Origin: Planctomycetaceae bacterium
Lineage (GTDB): Bacteria; Planctomycetota; Planctomycetia; Pirellulales; Pirellulaceae
Reading direction: 5' to 3'
DNA length: 32,948 nt
Assembly: GCA_021298315.1 (NCBI GenBank)
Contig: JAJTFC010000029.1
Location: 1 to 32,948 of the forward strand
A program made the position numbers and the translations under genes. Each line of letters begins with the position of its first letter. Positions within the stretch are counted from its first letter, which is position 1. The notes beneath the pieces are model-generated. The model worked only from the letters and a program-made list of their open reading frames with translations, was not told the origin of the DNA and did not search any database. Below are positions 6,979-16,220 of this stretch, piece after piece.

Positions 6979-7598
6979 CTATCGATTTTTGTCCCTAACA
7001 ACAGCCTGAAGAGACTCCTTCAAAGCGATCAGTTCCGGCAGGGACTTTTGAGTCAATTCTTGTTGGGATTGCACCTCTATACCAAGGATCTCTTGAAGCG
7101 ATTGAATGAACCCAACCTCGATACCAATCCTCGCACCTTCCTCACGTCCTTCCTCACGTCCTTCCTCACGTCCTTCCTCACGTCCTTGCTCACGTCCTTG
7201 CTTGAGCCCTTTCTCTAATCCTCTCTTAAGTCCTTTTCTGAGGCCTTGCTTTCGCCCCTTACTGAGCGACTCGATCAGGTGAGACTCTTGGTCTCTGATC
7301 GCCTTCTCTCTGGAATCGTACATCTCTTTCTCCTCGGTAATCTGCTTGATCTCACTAAGTTCTTCCGTTGCTCTCCAAAATGCTGTATCGGGCAATAATC
7401 TCCGAAGCTCCTCTGCCGAGTGCTTTGTTCGTGCTTCTTTTCGTACTCGTACTCGTACTCAGTGAGTCCGCACAAGCGTACGAAGAATTCGGTTTGCGTC
7501 GGCTCGTGTCCAATCAGACACTCTTCGTTTCCGGGCTTCCCAAAAATTTTCCGGAATGCAAAATCCACCCAAGGGAAAACTCCAATTTTCTTTGACAT
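6979..7598 (-). pseudogene. Decayed Rpn/PD-(D/E)XK nuclease family gene
   Basis: The start is intact: ATG 7598 with GGAGG 7 nt upstream, coding for MSKKIGVFPWVDFAFRKIFG, the N-terminal signature of Rpn/YhgA-like recombination-promoting nucleases. After about 30 codons the family sequence is lost in a tract of TACTCG hexamers. The C-terminal part is in another frame (from about 7395 down to the stop at 6979): FWRATEELSEIK, then EMYDSREKAIRDQ, about ten (K/R)xxG units and a short tail, all typical of this family. The central part with the remaining catalytic residues is missing; family members are usually near 280-300 residues. This looks like an internal deletion plus frameshift. The remaining C-terminal frame is a 138-codon ORF from a TTG, possibly still translated but without catalytic residues. 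Confidence 0.8.
7132..7255 (-). repeat. In-gene 12-bp tandem repeats coding for REEG-type units
   Basis: About ten tetrapeptide units of the form (K/R)xxG are coded here. The part at about 7138-7203 is a near-perfect 12-bp repeat (CTCACGTCCTTC on the plus strand). Such Gly/charged tracts near the C-terminus are usual in Rpn-type nucleases and are prone to slippage. Confidence 0.85.
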
Positions 7599-7718
7599 CT
7601 CGCTCCCTCCAATATGTCTCAATTCGAAAATCGACCTCGAAGGGGCATTCTACCGCTTTCGTGTATTAAATACCTCTTTTTGGTCAAAACGATCCAGTCG
7701 GTTTCTATTGCGAGGTAT

Positions 7719-7746
7719 CTGACCTTGCTCTCTCCTTAGGTATAAT
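7719..7746 (+). promoter_or_regulatory. Predicted promoter of the PSD1-DUF1501 pair
   Basis: A perfect TATAAT (7741-7746) is preceded after 16 bp by CTGACC (7719-7724, four of six matches to TTGACA). Transcription would begin near 7753. That places an ATG at 7745 outside the transcript and supports ATG 7781 as the start of the next gene. Confidence 0.5.
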
Positions 7747-7780
7747 GGAGAACCTTCCGCTTACCCCACCGATCGTTCCC

Positions 7781-10615
7781 ATGCAACCTCGACAATCCCA
7801 AATCCGCTACCTACCTGCCATCGGTATAACCCTGGTTTGCTTACTTTGCAAAGCGAGCCTTCTTGCAAGTGTAGCTTATACCCAAGTCCCGATTCAAAGC
7901 TCACAACCCGCTATCGATTTTGAGCGAGATATTGCCCCGATCTTCGATGAGCATTGCACCCAATGCCACGGGCCGAGCAAGCAAACTGCTGATCTGCGGC
8001 TCGACCTGCGATCTGCCATACTCAAAGGTGCCAGCAGTGGTCCTATCCTCGATATCCAGCACACTGAAAAAAGCCGATTGATTCAGGTGATCACCGGCCA
8101 AGATCCCGACTACCAAATGCCTCCCGAAGGCGAACGACTCTCCGAAGATCAAATCGACAAAATCCGTGTTTGGATCCAGCAGGGTGCCAATGGCCCAGAT
8201 GATTCTAAACTGCTCGAAAAGCCGCTACCTTGGAGTTTTCGCCCGATCGAAGATCCCTGGCCCCAAGCCAGCGATTCTTCTGGACAATTCCCTGGTCTTG
8301 GCCCCATCGATCAGTGGATACAAGCCCAACTGGATCAAAAGCAATTGCATCTATCGGAAACTGCTGAACGCCCCACTCTGATTCGGCGATTGTTCCTGGT
8401 CGCACTCGGTGTGCCTCCAACACCCGAGGAAGTCTCGACGTTTTGCAACGATGAGAGTTTCGATGCTTACGAAAAACTTGTGGATCGAACGCTTGCTGAT
8501 CCACGCTACGGCGAACGACTTGCTCGGCACTGGTTCGATGTCATCCGATTCGCAGAATCCAATGGGTTCGAAACCAATCGCGTCCGCTACAACGCTTGGC
8601 CCTTTCGAGATTTTGTCATCCAAGCATTGAACCAAGACATGCCTTATAGCGAGTTTGTCAAGAAACAAATCGCTGGCGACGCACTTGGTGAAGACCTCGC
8701 AACCGGATTCCTCGTCGCGGGGACTTACGACATCGTCAAAAGTCCCGACGTGAACCTGACCCTCATGCAGCGTCAAGACGAACTGGCCGACTTGATCAAC
8801 ACAACAGGCACCGCCTTCCTTGGATTGACCCTGGGTTGCGCTCGTTGCCACGACCACAAATTCGATCCGATTTCTCAAAAGGATTTTTATTCGCTCCAAG
8901 CGATCTATGCGGGCGTGAATTTTGGCGACCGGAACCTTCCAAGCGATTCGACCCCAGAAAAGACCCAGCGGCTCACGCAAATTGCAAACGAAGTTCGCTC
9001 GTTGCAAAAAGAGATCGAGAAGATCGAGGCTCAAGCTCAGGCACTGGCCCAATCCAAAAACCTTCGTCCTGCTGTCTCTGCCAAACTCAATGAAGAATCG
9101 TTTGAACCCATCATCGCCAAATCGGTCAGGCTGACCATCCTAGCCTCGGGAAACTCGCAGCCCTGCATCGATGAATGGGAAGTCTTTGACACCCAAGACA
9201 ACAATGTGGCATTAGCTTCGATAGGTTCGACAGCAAAAGCATCCGGTTGCCTCGAAGGCTATGCGATCCACAAAATTGAGCATATCAACGATGGAAAAAC
9301 CGGAAACTCCAATAGCTGGATTTCCAATCAATCCGATGCAGGCTGGATTCAAATCGACTTCAAGGAGCCTAAGCCTATCACACGCATGCGATGGGGAAGA
9401 GATCGCTCTGAACAGTACAAAGATCGCACTCCAACGCGATATACGATCGAAGCCCTCGTCGAATCGGATCAATGGAAACCTATCGCATCGCATGTTGGCA
9501 GAATGACGCTGGCAGCCCAAGGCAGCGATGGTCTTGTGGAACTGCTCGATCCCGATCAGAGATCTCAGTACCAGGCCTTCAAAGAAAAATCCAAAAGCCT
9601 AATCTCCGAGGAAAAAACGCTCACCCAAGGCTCTTCGGTATGGCTTGGAACATTCTCAGCTCCACCGACAATCCATCGCCTCTACCGAGGCGATCCACTG
9701 ATGAAACGGGAAGTCGTTTCACCCGCATTGGTCGCATCTCTCGATGGCCAAGAGTTCGCAGAGGATACACCCGAACAATCCCGACGAGTGGCCTTAGCCA
9801 ACTGGATCGGCGATCCGAAAAACCCTCTTACTCCCAGAGTCATCGCCAATCGACTATGGCAATTTACATTCGGAACAGGGATCGTCGATACCCCCAGCGA
9901 CTTTGGTGCCAACGGAACACTCCCTACCCATCCGGAGCTTCTCGATTGGCTCTCCCAAAGACTCATCGAGCACGACTGGTCGCTCAAAAACTTACACCGA
10001 TCGATGCTCACTTCTCAAGCCTTCAGGCAATCCTCCAAACCCAATCCCCAAGGACTATCGATCGATGCCGATTCTCGGCTCTTATGGAGGTTCCCCCCTC
10101 GAAGACTCGAAGCAGAAGCGATTCGCGATAGCATGCTCATTGCAAGCGGTGTTATCGATTATCGCATGGGAGGCCCTGGCTTCTATTTGCAGCGGGTCGA
10201 GCAAGACAACGTCTATCGCTACTTTCCTAAAGAAAAAGTTGGCCCTGCCGAGTACCGTCGGATGGTTTATTTGACTCGGATCCGTCAAGAACAAGATCCG
10301 GTGTTCGGTGCCTTTGACTGCCCAAGCGGCAACCAAGTTGTCCCGAAGCGCCCGCGATCCAATACGCCCTTGCAGTCGCTCAACCTCTTCAACAGTCCGT
10401 TTGTCATGCAGCAGGCTGAATTGTTTGCCGAGCGACTCAACCGCTTGGCAAACTCCGATGTCGATCAGCAGATACGCATGTCCTTTCACATCCTCTTTGC
10501 ACGTGATCCTGATGCTCAGGAGATCGAACTTTCAAAAGAGATGATTCGCGATCAAGGACTCGTGCAGTACTGTCGAGCGATTCTCAACGCCAGTGAGTTT
10601 TTGTTCATCTTTTAG
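7781..10615 (+). CDS. Planctomycete PSCyt1-DUF1549-discoidin-DUF1553 (PSD1) protein
   Basis: This is a 944-residue exported protein with a hydrophobic N-terminal signal (about residues 10-33). Domains in order: a planctomycete cytochrome-c-like domain with CTQCH haem site (59-63) and an MPP segment; DUF1549/PSCyt2 with a second CxxCH ([13 protein letters not shown], near 350); an F5/8 type C (discoidin-like) domain at about 440-590 (VRLTILASG...WIQIDFKEP...[13 protein letters not shown]); and DUF1553/PSD1 to the end ([18 protein letters not shown]). Family members are thought to act at the cell surface, perhaps in polysaccharide use, but no reaction is proven. The discoidin-like domain suggests carbohydrate binding. 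The DUF1501 gene follows 19 nt later and is probably its partner. Confidence 0.92.
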   Translation: MQPRQSQIRYLPAIGITLVCLLCKASLLASVAYTQVPIQSSQPAIDFERDIAPIFDEHCTQCHGPSKQTADLRLDLRSAILKGASSGPILDIQHTEKSRLIQVITGQDPDYQMPPEGERLSEDQIDKIRVWIQQGANGPDDSKLLEKPLPWSFRPIEDPWPQASDSSGQFPGLGPIDQWIQAQLDQKQLHLSETAERPTLIRRLFLVALGVPPTPEEVSTFCNDESFDAYEKLVDRTLADPRYGERLARHWFDVIRFAESNGFETNRVRYNAWPFRDFVIQALNQDMPYSEFVKKQIAGDALGEDLATGFLVAGTYDIVKSPDVNLTLMQRQDELADLINTTGTAFLGLTLGCARCHDHKFDPISQKDFYSLQAIYAGVNFGDRNLPSDSTPEKTQRLTQIANEVRSLQKEIEKIEAQAQALAQSKNLRPAVSAKLNEESFEPIIAKSVRLTILASGNSQPCIDEWEVFDTQDNNVALASIGSTAKASGCLEGYAIHKIEHINDGKTGNSNSWISNQSDAGWIQIDFKEPKPITRMRWGRDRSEQYKDRTPTRYTIEALVESDQWKPIASHVGRMTLAAQGSDGLVELLDPDQRSQYQAFKEKSKSLISEEKTLTQGSSVWLGTFSAPPTIHRLYRGDPLMKREVVSPALVASLDGQEFAEDTPEQSRRVALANWIGDPKNPLTPRVIANRLWQFTFGTGIVDTPSDFGANGTLPTHPELLDWLSQRLIEHDWSLKNLHRSMLTSQAFRQSSKPNPQGLSIDADSRLLWRFPPRRLEAEAIRDSMLIASGVIDYRMGGPGFYLQRVEQDNVYRYFPKEKVGPAEYRRMVYLTRIRQEQDPVFGAFDCPSGNQVVPKRPRSNTPLQSLNLFNSPFVMQQAELFAERLNRLANSDVDQQIRMSFHILFARDPDAQEIELSKEMIRDQGLVQYCRAILNASEFLFIF

Positions 10616-10634
10616 ATTGACGTGGATCGTGCCA

Positions 10635-12137
10635 ATGTCCAAACAACTTCAGCAAGATCGCCGCTCGTTCCTAACTGAGCATCTGACACGAATCACTGGG
10701 ATGTCACTCGGTAGCCTAGCTGCTGTGGATCTGCTACTGCGGGATCGAGTCCTAGCCCAGCCGAATGAAAAGACACCTATACTTCCAGCGATCGATCCGG
10801 CCAACCCCAACAAAGCCAGGGGCTCGCACTTTGAACCAAAAGCCAAACAGGTGCTGATGATCTTCTGCGCCGGAGCTTGTAGCCATCTTGATACTTTCGA
10901 CTACAAGCCATCGCTGATCGAGAATCATGATCGCCCTATGCCCGGTTCCGAGAAACTCATCACCTTCCAAGGAGGGCAGGGGACTTTGCAAAAAAGTCCC
11001 TGGGAGTTTCGACCTCGGGGCCAGTCAGGAAAGATGATCTCCGATCTCGTCGGAAACCTCGGGAACTTAGCGGACCAGATGTGCTTCGTGCACTCACTGA
11101 CAGGGAAAACCAACACGCATGGTCCCGGCGAGAATTTCATGAATACGGGATTTACCCTCGATGGATTCCCGAGCATCGGAGCTTGGACCAGTTATGCACT
11201 CGGTAGCGAAAACGAAAACTTACCAGCCTACGTTGCCATCCCGGATCCTCGCGGCGTTCCGCAATCGAGCGGCAATTGCTGGAACCCGGGTTTTTTGCCC
11301 GCCGCGTTCCAAGGCACCGACTTTAACGCAGCGGCCCCGATAAGAAATCTCGCAAAACCAGAAGGAGTCTCTGATCAAACAGATCGAAAAACAAGGGAAT
11401 TCCTAACGCGGCTAAACCAGCATCATCTAGATCGCTATCCCGGGGACAGCGAACTTGCCGCACGAATCTCAAGCTTTCAACTCGCTGCACGCATGCAGCT
11501 TTCCGTGCCAGAGGTTAGCGATCTTTCCTCCGAGACAGCCCAAACCCTTGCACAGTACGGAGCCGACCAAAAAGGAACTCCTGTTCTTGAAACCAAGGCA
11601 GCCTACGCGCGAAACTGTATTCTCGCAAGACGCCTGATTGAGCAAGGTGTTCGCTTCGTTCAGCTATTCAATGGAGCTTACCAAGTCGGCGGAGAGGGAA
11701 CCAGCAATTGGGATGGGCACAAGATTCTCAAGGATCAGTACACCAACCACGGCGAGATTTTTGATCAGCCGACGGCTGCTCTGCTGAAAGATCTCAAACA
11801 ACGAGGCTTACTGGAAAATACCCTTGTCGTATGGTGTACGGAATTTGGTCGGATGCCGACGTTCCAAGCTGGAGCCAAAGGCCGAGACCATAATCCCGCA
11901 GGCTTTACCGCTTGGCTAGCAGGTGCAGGCGTTAAGGCTCCTTATAGCTATGGAGCGACTGACGAGTTCGGTTACAAGGCTGTCGAAAAAATTGCGACGG
12001 TCTACGATTTCCACGCCACGATCCTTCATTTGTTGGGTCTGGATCACGAGCGTTTGAGTTACTACCACAATGGGATCCAGCGCCGATTGACCGACGTTCA
12101 TGGCCATGTCATCCATGAGATCATCAAGCAATCGTAA
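10635..12137 (+). CDS. DUF1501 family protein with Tat-type signal
   Basis: The 500-residue protein belongs to the DUF1501 family, which has an alkaline-phosphatase/sulfatase-like fold. It starts with a twin-arginine-type signal (DRRSFL at about 8-13, then a hydrophobic stretch), so it should be exported folded. Family features include the [18 protein letters not shown] segment, the [12 protein letters not shown] region and the late [14 protein letters not shown]...[10 protein letters not shown] motif with likely metal ligands. ATG 10635 is 19 nt after the stop of the PSD1 gene; an overlapping GTG at 10593 is less likely because it would put extra residues before the signal. Pairs of PSD1 and DUF1501 genes are a planctomycete hallmark. 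The substrate is unknown. Confidence 0.92.
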   Translation: MSKQLQQDRRSFLTEHLTRITGMSLGSLAAVDLLLRDRVLAQPNEKTPILPAIDPANPNKARGSHFEPKAKQVLMIFCAGACSHLDTFDYKPSLIENHDRPMPGSEKLITFQGGQGTLQKSPWEFRPRGQSGKMISDLVGNLGNLADQMCFVHSLTGKTNTHGPGENFMNTGFTLDGFPSIGAWTSYALGSENENLPAYVAIPDPRGVPQSSGNCWNPGFLPAAFQGTDFNAAAPIRNLAKPEGVSDQTDRKTREFLTRLNQHHLDRYPGDSELAARISSFQLAARMQLSVPEVSDLSSETAQTLAQYGADQKGTPVLETKAAYARNCILARRLIEQGVRFVQLFNGAYQVGGEGTSNWDGHKILKDQYTNHGEIFDQPTAALLKDLKQRGLLENTLVVWCTEFGRMPTFQAGAKGRDHNPAGFTAWLAGAGVKAPYSYGATDEFGYKAVEKIATVYDFHATILHLLGLDHERLSYYHNGIQRRLTDVHGHVIHEIIKQS

Positions 12138-12191
12138 ATAGTAAATACCCGTGGAGAGCAACCTTTTGTAGCAAATGCAGCATCTTGGTAT

Positions 12192-13166
12192 CTAGTCCTC
12201 GACGACTACAGTCTCACCACCCGACCGAGTCCCCATCGCCTTCCATATCTGCCTATGAATCGTCTGAGATGTCGTCCTCACCGATCCATCGAGCATCAAC
12301 GAATTCACACCGCCTGCATGGTAACTGCGACTAGTGACAACGGCATAGGTCGGCAATGTTGTGCTTCTGCCTTCTCGCATCGAATTGAAGTCAATGTCAA
12401 ACACCTTGCCACCCGTTGTGTAAGGAACAACCTCGTTAGGAGAAAAAGTGGTGGTAAATCCGGTTTGATGCGATCTTGCATCGACCCATTCGGTATGACC
12501 CGAATCCGATTTAAACTCCCCTCCAAATGCGGCGACCTCGGTCGGTTGTGAAGGCACAGGAGCGGCCCCGGCAGGGATCCCTGAATCGCGCAAATACGGT
12601 GTAAAAGCTTTGACCTCAGCCATGGCCAAAGTGTTGCTTGTTCCATCAGTGAGCGACGCAAGATTCATGTCCTGGTTGACAACAAAAGCACCAGTTCCAC
12701 GGCCGAAAGGGGGTTCCATGATCAGCCACTCGCCGATGTTAACGCCATAGTTCAGCGGGTAATGAATGAAGGTCGGTCCATCTGGCCTTTCCTTGTCATT
12801 GATCTCACTCGGGCAAAGCAAGAATGGAATCCTCTGCCGAGCAATTTGAGGTTGTTGGCTGATCGGTAGCGCAAAGTTGATCAATTGATGGAGACTACTC
12901 ATTTCTGCGTAAGGTAGAAGACGACTTTGCACACTCCAATAAACCAAGTTCCCATGCATTCTGTAGTCCCCCTGCGATGGTAGTTTGTTCCTTGCAGATT
13001 CAAAATTCTGAAGACTTAGGCCGAGTTGTTTTAGGTTGTTTTGACAAGATATTCTTCTTGCAGATTCCCTTGCGGCTTGAACCGCCGGCAGCAATAACCC
13101 AACAAGAATCCCAATGATTGCAATAACTACCAATAACTCAACCATGGTAAAGCCGTCGCGTCGCAT
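12192..13166 (-). CDS. DUF1559 prepilin-like protein
   Basis: A 324-residue protein with a type IV prepilin-like N-terminus (RRDGFTMVELLVVIAIIG), likely cleaved after Gly5, followed by the hydrophobic helix and the AVQAARESARR segment. The C-terminal DUF1559 signature is present (SYHAGGVNSLMLDGSVR). ATG 13166 is chosen because AAAGGG lies 6 nt upstream; an in-frame TTG at 13181 would sit just before that site. Planctomycetes carry many such proteins, thought to be pseudopilins or surface proteins of a type II-like export system. It converges on the DUF1501 gene, with 54 nt between the stops. Confidence 0.93.
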   Translation of the reverse strand: MRRDGFTMVELLVVIAIIGILVGLLLPAVQAARESARRISCQNNLKQLGLSLQNFESARNKLPSQGDYRMHGNLVYWSVQSRLLPYAEMSSLHQLINFALPISQQPQIARQRIPFLLCPSEINDKERPDGPTFIHYPLNYGVNIGEWLIMEPPFGRGTGAFVVNQDMNLASLTDGTSNTLAMAEVKAFTPYLRDSGIPAGAAPVPSQPTEVAAFGGEFKSDSGHTEWVDARSHQTGFTTTFSPNEVVPYTTGGKVFDIDFNSMREGRSTTLPTYAVVTSRSYHAGGVNSLMLDGSVRTTSQTIHRQIWKAMGTRSGGETVVVED

Positions 13167-13515
13167 GTAGAGCCCTTTCAAGCATTTTTCCTTTCAACAA
13201 CGCAATCATTCTCGCTCTTGAAATCACTTACTGTTAGGCCCCCAAACATAAATTCAAGGTTAAAACCCGCTTCCCTAGGGTTGCTGACGTCGTTAAGGAT
13301 CTCCGGAGGTGCTGCCGCTGGAGACCAACAACCCTTGAACGCTTGGCCACCCAAGCCTTAGCTTCGACCGATTTGGCACCTTCGAGCTCAAGGCCGCAGC
13401 TGGACGACTATCGCAAAGATCCAGGGGGGGGCACCCGCAGACGCTTCGGATTCGATTCAATACCGCAGTGGAAAAAATAAGCCTCAAAGAGATCGAACGA
13501 ATCGGATCCTAAGTC
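13167..13515. other. Intergenic stretch with no supported gene
   Basis: This 349-nt gap lies between the DUF1559 start and the MFS transporter stop. I see no tRNA, terminator or convincing ORF. A 64-codon minus-strand frame (13293-13487) is proline/serine/arginine-rich and shows no family motif. Small palindromes (CCCTAGGG near 13275 and CTCCGGAG near 13301) and a G8 run near 13423 are the only irregularities. It should contain the DUF1559 promoter, but I could not pick a convincing one. Confidence 0.5.
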
Positions 13516-14859
13516 TCAACTCCCTGGGCGTTTCCCTATTGCAAAACATCCCAAAACCACCAGTGCCAGGCCTGCGAAAACGGCACCAGCACTCAGCGCA
13601 ACACCCGATCCGTAAACTTGCCACAACCAACCCGCCAGTAAACTAGCAGCAAAAGTCGTTACCCCCGTGATCGCATGAAATACCCCCATGGCTGTCCCTC
13701 GGTAGGCAGAAGGTGCATACTGAGCAATCAACGCCTTACCCACCCCCTCGGTAAGTGCCATGTAGAGTCCATACACGGACATCAAAGGCCATACGCCCCA
13801 AGACTGCTGGCGTGGCAACCAAGCAAAGGCCAAGTACACAAGTAAGTAGATACCCCACCCGAGACCAATCACCCGCCATCTGCCAACCCGATCACTAAGC
13901 ACCCCCACAGGATAACTCACCAGTGCATAGGAAACATTAAAAAGCGAATAAGCGAGCACCACCGCCCAGGGTGAAAAACCCAATTCCCGCACCCGAAGCA
14001 ACAAAAAACCATCACTGCTGTTTGCAAGCGAGAACAAGACCAACATCCCAACGACCCACCAATAGGAACTCGGCAGATACTTCCACTGGGACAAAGAGTC
14101 TTTCAGCGAGGTTCTCACCCTAGGGTTGCTCTCTTCGGATAACTGCGACGGACTGACCGCGTTATCTGCCTGAGGCTCTTGTTTGCGAGGATCGGTAACC
14201 AAGAACGTTAACCCCCAAGAAGCCAATCCCAAAGCGGAAGAGACAGCGAAAATCTGCCTAAAGACCGATGCTGGAGCATCGATTTGTGCTCCTTGGATCC
14301 CGCGTGCGTCCGGAGTTCCCACCAACCACCAAAGCAGAAATGCTGCGAGCGTTGTTCCGATGAGTGCACCGGCAGTATCCAACGCCCGGTGCAGTCCGAA
14401 AGCCTCCCCAAGCCTAGAGGCCGGCACTGCGTCGACAATCAATGCATCGCGCGGTGCCCCGCGCAATCCCTTACCGAACCTATCTAACAACCGACCAAAA
14501 AGAATCCCAAGTGGGGCAGTTGCCAAAGTGATGATGCTTTTTCCCAATACCGGCAAACCATATCCCCAATTCAACCACCGCACTCGGCCACCTTGGACTC
14601 CACGCCGATCGCTGCGAAAACCCGCATAAGCGGACATCAGCGAAACAATCAATACTGCAACCCCTTCCATAACGCCCAGTTGTATCTCGCTCGACCCTAG
14701 TGCTCCCACGAGAAACAAAGGCAAGAGCGGAACCATCATCTCACTGGAGATGTCGGCAAAGAAGGATACGAAGCTCAAGACCCACACCGAACGAGGCAAG
14801 GGATCCTTGGTAGATCCTACAACGTCGCTTATCCCATCCTTTTTTTGCTGCTGGATCAT
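13516..14859 (-). CDS. Major facilitator superfamily transporter
   Basis: The 447-residue membrane protein has about twelve hydrophobic segments in two halves, with a hydrophilic loop near residue 220. MFS-type motifs between helices 2 and 3 (GFRSDRRGVQGGR) and in the second half (GVLSDRVGRW) are visible, as is RFGKGLRGAPRDAL. The ATG at 14859 shares its A with the stop codon of the upstream amidohydrolase (TGATG), indicating coupled translation; a TTG one codon earlier is the alternative. Helix-loop motifs resemble drug/proton antiporters and sugar-phosphate carriers, but the substrate cannot be assigned. Coupling to a deaminase-like amidohydrolase and an oxidoreductase suggests uptake or export of their substrate or product. 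Confidence 0.88.
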   Translation of the reverse strand: MIQQQKKDGISDVVGSTKDPLPRSVWVLSFVSFFADISSEMMVPLLPLFLVGALGSSEIQLGVMEGVAVLIVSLMSAYAGFRSDRRGVQGGRVRWLNWGYGLPVLGKSIITLATAPLGILFGRLLDRFGKGLRGAPRDALIVDAVPASRLGEAFGLHRALDTAGALIGTTLAAFLLWWLVGTPDARGIQGAQIDAPASVFRQIFAVSSALGLASWGLTFLVTDPRKQEPQADNAVSPSQLSEESNPRVRTSLKDSLSQWKYLPSSYWWVVGMLVLFSLANSSDGFLLLRVRELGFSPWAVVLAYSLFNVSYALVSYPVGVLSDRVGRWRVIGLGWGIYLLVYLAFAWLPRQQSWGVWPLMSVYGLYMALTEGVGKALIAQYAPSAYRGTAMGVFHAITGVTTFAASLLAGWLWQVYGSGVALSAGAVFAGLALVVLGCFAIGKRPGS

Positions 14860-16211
14860 CAACGGAAGGTCATCTCCATCAAAGAAACTTGGACTTCCAA
14901 GGGCATGGCTTGATGGCTATCGAGCATCGCTTGCCAAAGCTGATCTTCATCCGCGATTTCCTGACCGCCAAGGGGCACCCAAGTCAACAGCGATTTACTT
15001 CCTTGGCGGATGGTACCAACCCACTGATCTATTTCTAAAAATTTCGCAGGACTGGTTGTGCATTGCTCCATCCAATACCGCGCACCCAAATCTGGGAACA
15101 TCCTGCATGCGGTCTTCCACTCTTCAAACAGCGACAAATCAGGATTGGAACATTTTGAGTCGGTGCCCAGAAAAACACTTACACCTCGACCTTCAAGCCT
15201 TCTTGCAGGATGCTCTTTGTGTCGAAAATGGCTATGGGTACGCGGACAGTAGACCACCGCTACCTTATCGCGATGCTCACCAATCCAATCGATCTGATAA
15301 TCACTTAAGTAGTTTCCATGTGCGATCAGAGACCGATGAGCTTCTAACAAAAGCCTCAGATACTCATCGATCTTCCCAATATTCGAAACATGTTCGTTAT
15401 CGACCCATGGCGAAATCCAGAACTTGAAAGGCCCTTTGCTTTTTTCGACATACTCAAGCTCCTCGAGGCTCTCGGCCAAATGCATACTGAGCAATCCGTG
15501 GCTTGCCGACTGAGATCTGACCGCTTGCTGAACCATTCGTTTCGATGCCGTATAAGGGGCATGAGGCGCAAGACCAAAAGGTTGCCGACACACTCGATCC
15601 GTAGTGGTCTGTTGCTCACAGAGCTTTTTGGCAAATTCCCAAGTCTGCTCGCACCGTTTTTGATTCACATCGACCAATTCGATGCAGGGTTGAATATGGA
15701 TCGGAATCTCGGGCACCAAGGCCCGATAAGCCTCCGAGCTCGGATCCTTGCATAAACCTCTTGCAGATTGCTCACACCACTGGGCCGACCATGGTGCGGT
15801 AACATTGTCGACGACAAACCTGGTCCCAGACTCCCAAGCTTGCCTTATCCCTAACTCGATTGCATCTTGTTTGATTCGCTCTACATGACTTTTGGAATCC
15901 ACTAGGTCCCTGCGCCTCGCCATGAGCTTATCGAGCCACCCGACCATGCTACCAGTTCCGTTGTCGGATTGAGGAACCGGCAAGGGTTGATCGATATCGC
16001 TGAGTTCCAGATGGCAATGCGCGTTGATTAGCCCCGGTAGGATCGCACCACCACTTAGCCGCACCTTGGGCATGCCGCAAAATCGCTCTGGCAGATGCGC
16101 TGCAACGTGCAAAATCCGTCCCGCTTCAATTACCATGAATCCCCCGCGGATCGCAGGGGATTCCACTGGCAATATCCAGTCCGATTCTATGACCAACGAT
16201 GATGCGGACAA
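14859..16211 (-). CDS. Amidohydrolase family protein (deaminase/chlorohydrolase-like)
   Basis: This 450-residue metal-dependent hydrolase belongs to the TRZ/ATZ-SsnA-type amidohydrolases. Metal ligands are visible: H65 and H67 in LPGLINAHCHLEL, His in the PHAPYT and MHLAES segments, and Asp in LGTDSKCSN. The HAPYTAS, AHGNYL and CPRTHSHF segments are typical of members that deaminate purines, methylthioadenosine/SAH or aminofutalosine. Which substrate is used is open. The start is a TTG at 16211; the AGGA site 7 nt upstream overlaps the TAG stop of the previous gene (TAGGA), which strongly supports this start and tight coupling. The next gene overlaps its stop by one base. Confidence 0.88.
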   Translation of the reverse strand: MSASSLVIESDWILPVESPAIRGGFMVIEAGRILHVAAHLPERFCGMPKVRLSGGAILPGLINAHCHLELSDIDQPLPVPQSDNGTGSMVGWLDKLMARRRDLVDSKSHVERIKQDAIELGIRQAWESGTRFVVDNVTAPWSAQWCEQSARGLCKDPSSEAYRALVPEIPIHIQPCIELVDVNQKRCEQTWEFAKKLCEQQTTTDRVCRQPFGLAPHAPYTASKRMVQQAVRSQSASHGLLSMHLAESLEELEYVEKSKGPFKFWISPWVDNEHVSNIGKIDEYLRLLLEAHRSLIAHGNYLSDYQIDWIGEHRDKVAVVYCPRTHSHFRHKEHPARRLEGRGVSVFLGTDSKCSNPDLSLFEEWKTACRMFPDLGARYWMEQCTTSPAKFLEIDQWVGTIRQGSKSLLTWVPLGGQEIADEDQLWQAMLDSHQAMPLEVQVSLMEMTFR

Positions 16212-16220
16212 TCGATCGTC

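Noticed and set aside
7132..7255. Repeat tract as a CRISPR-like or satellite array
   Set aside because: The 12-bp units have no spacers and encode the (K/R)xxG tract usual in Rpn-type nucleases.
7745..7780. Longer start for the PSD1 protein at ATG 7745
   Set aside because: The ATG overlaps a perfect TATAAT box, so it would lie upstream of the transcript start; ATG 7781 begins directly before the signal peptide.
13293..13487. 64-codon minus-strand ORF between the DUF1559 and MFS genes
   Set aside because: No recognisable motif, biased composition and no clear ribosome site; a plus-strand frame in the same place is equally unconvincing.
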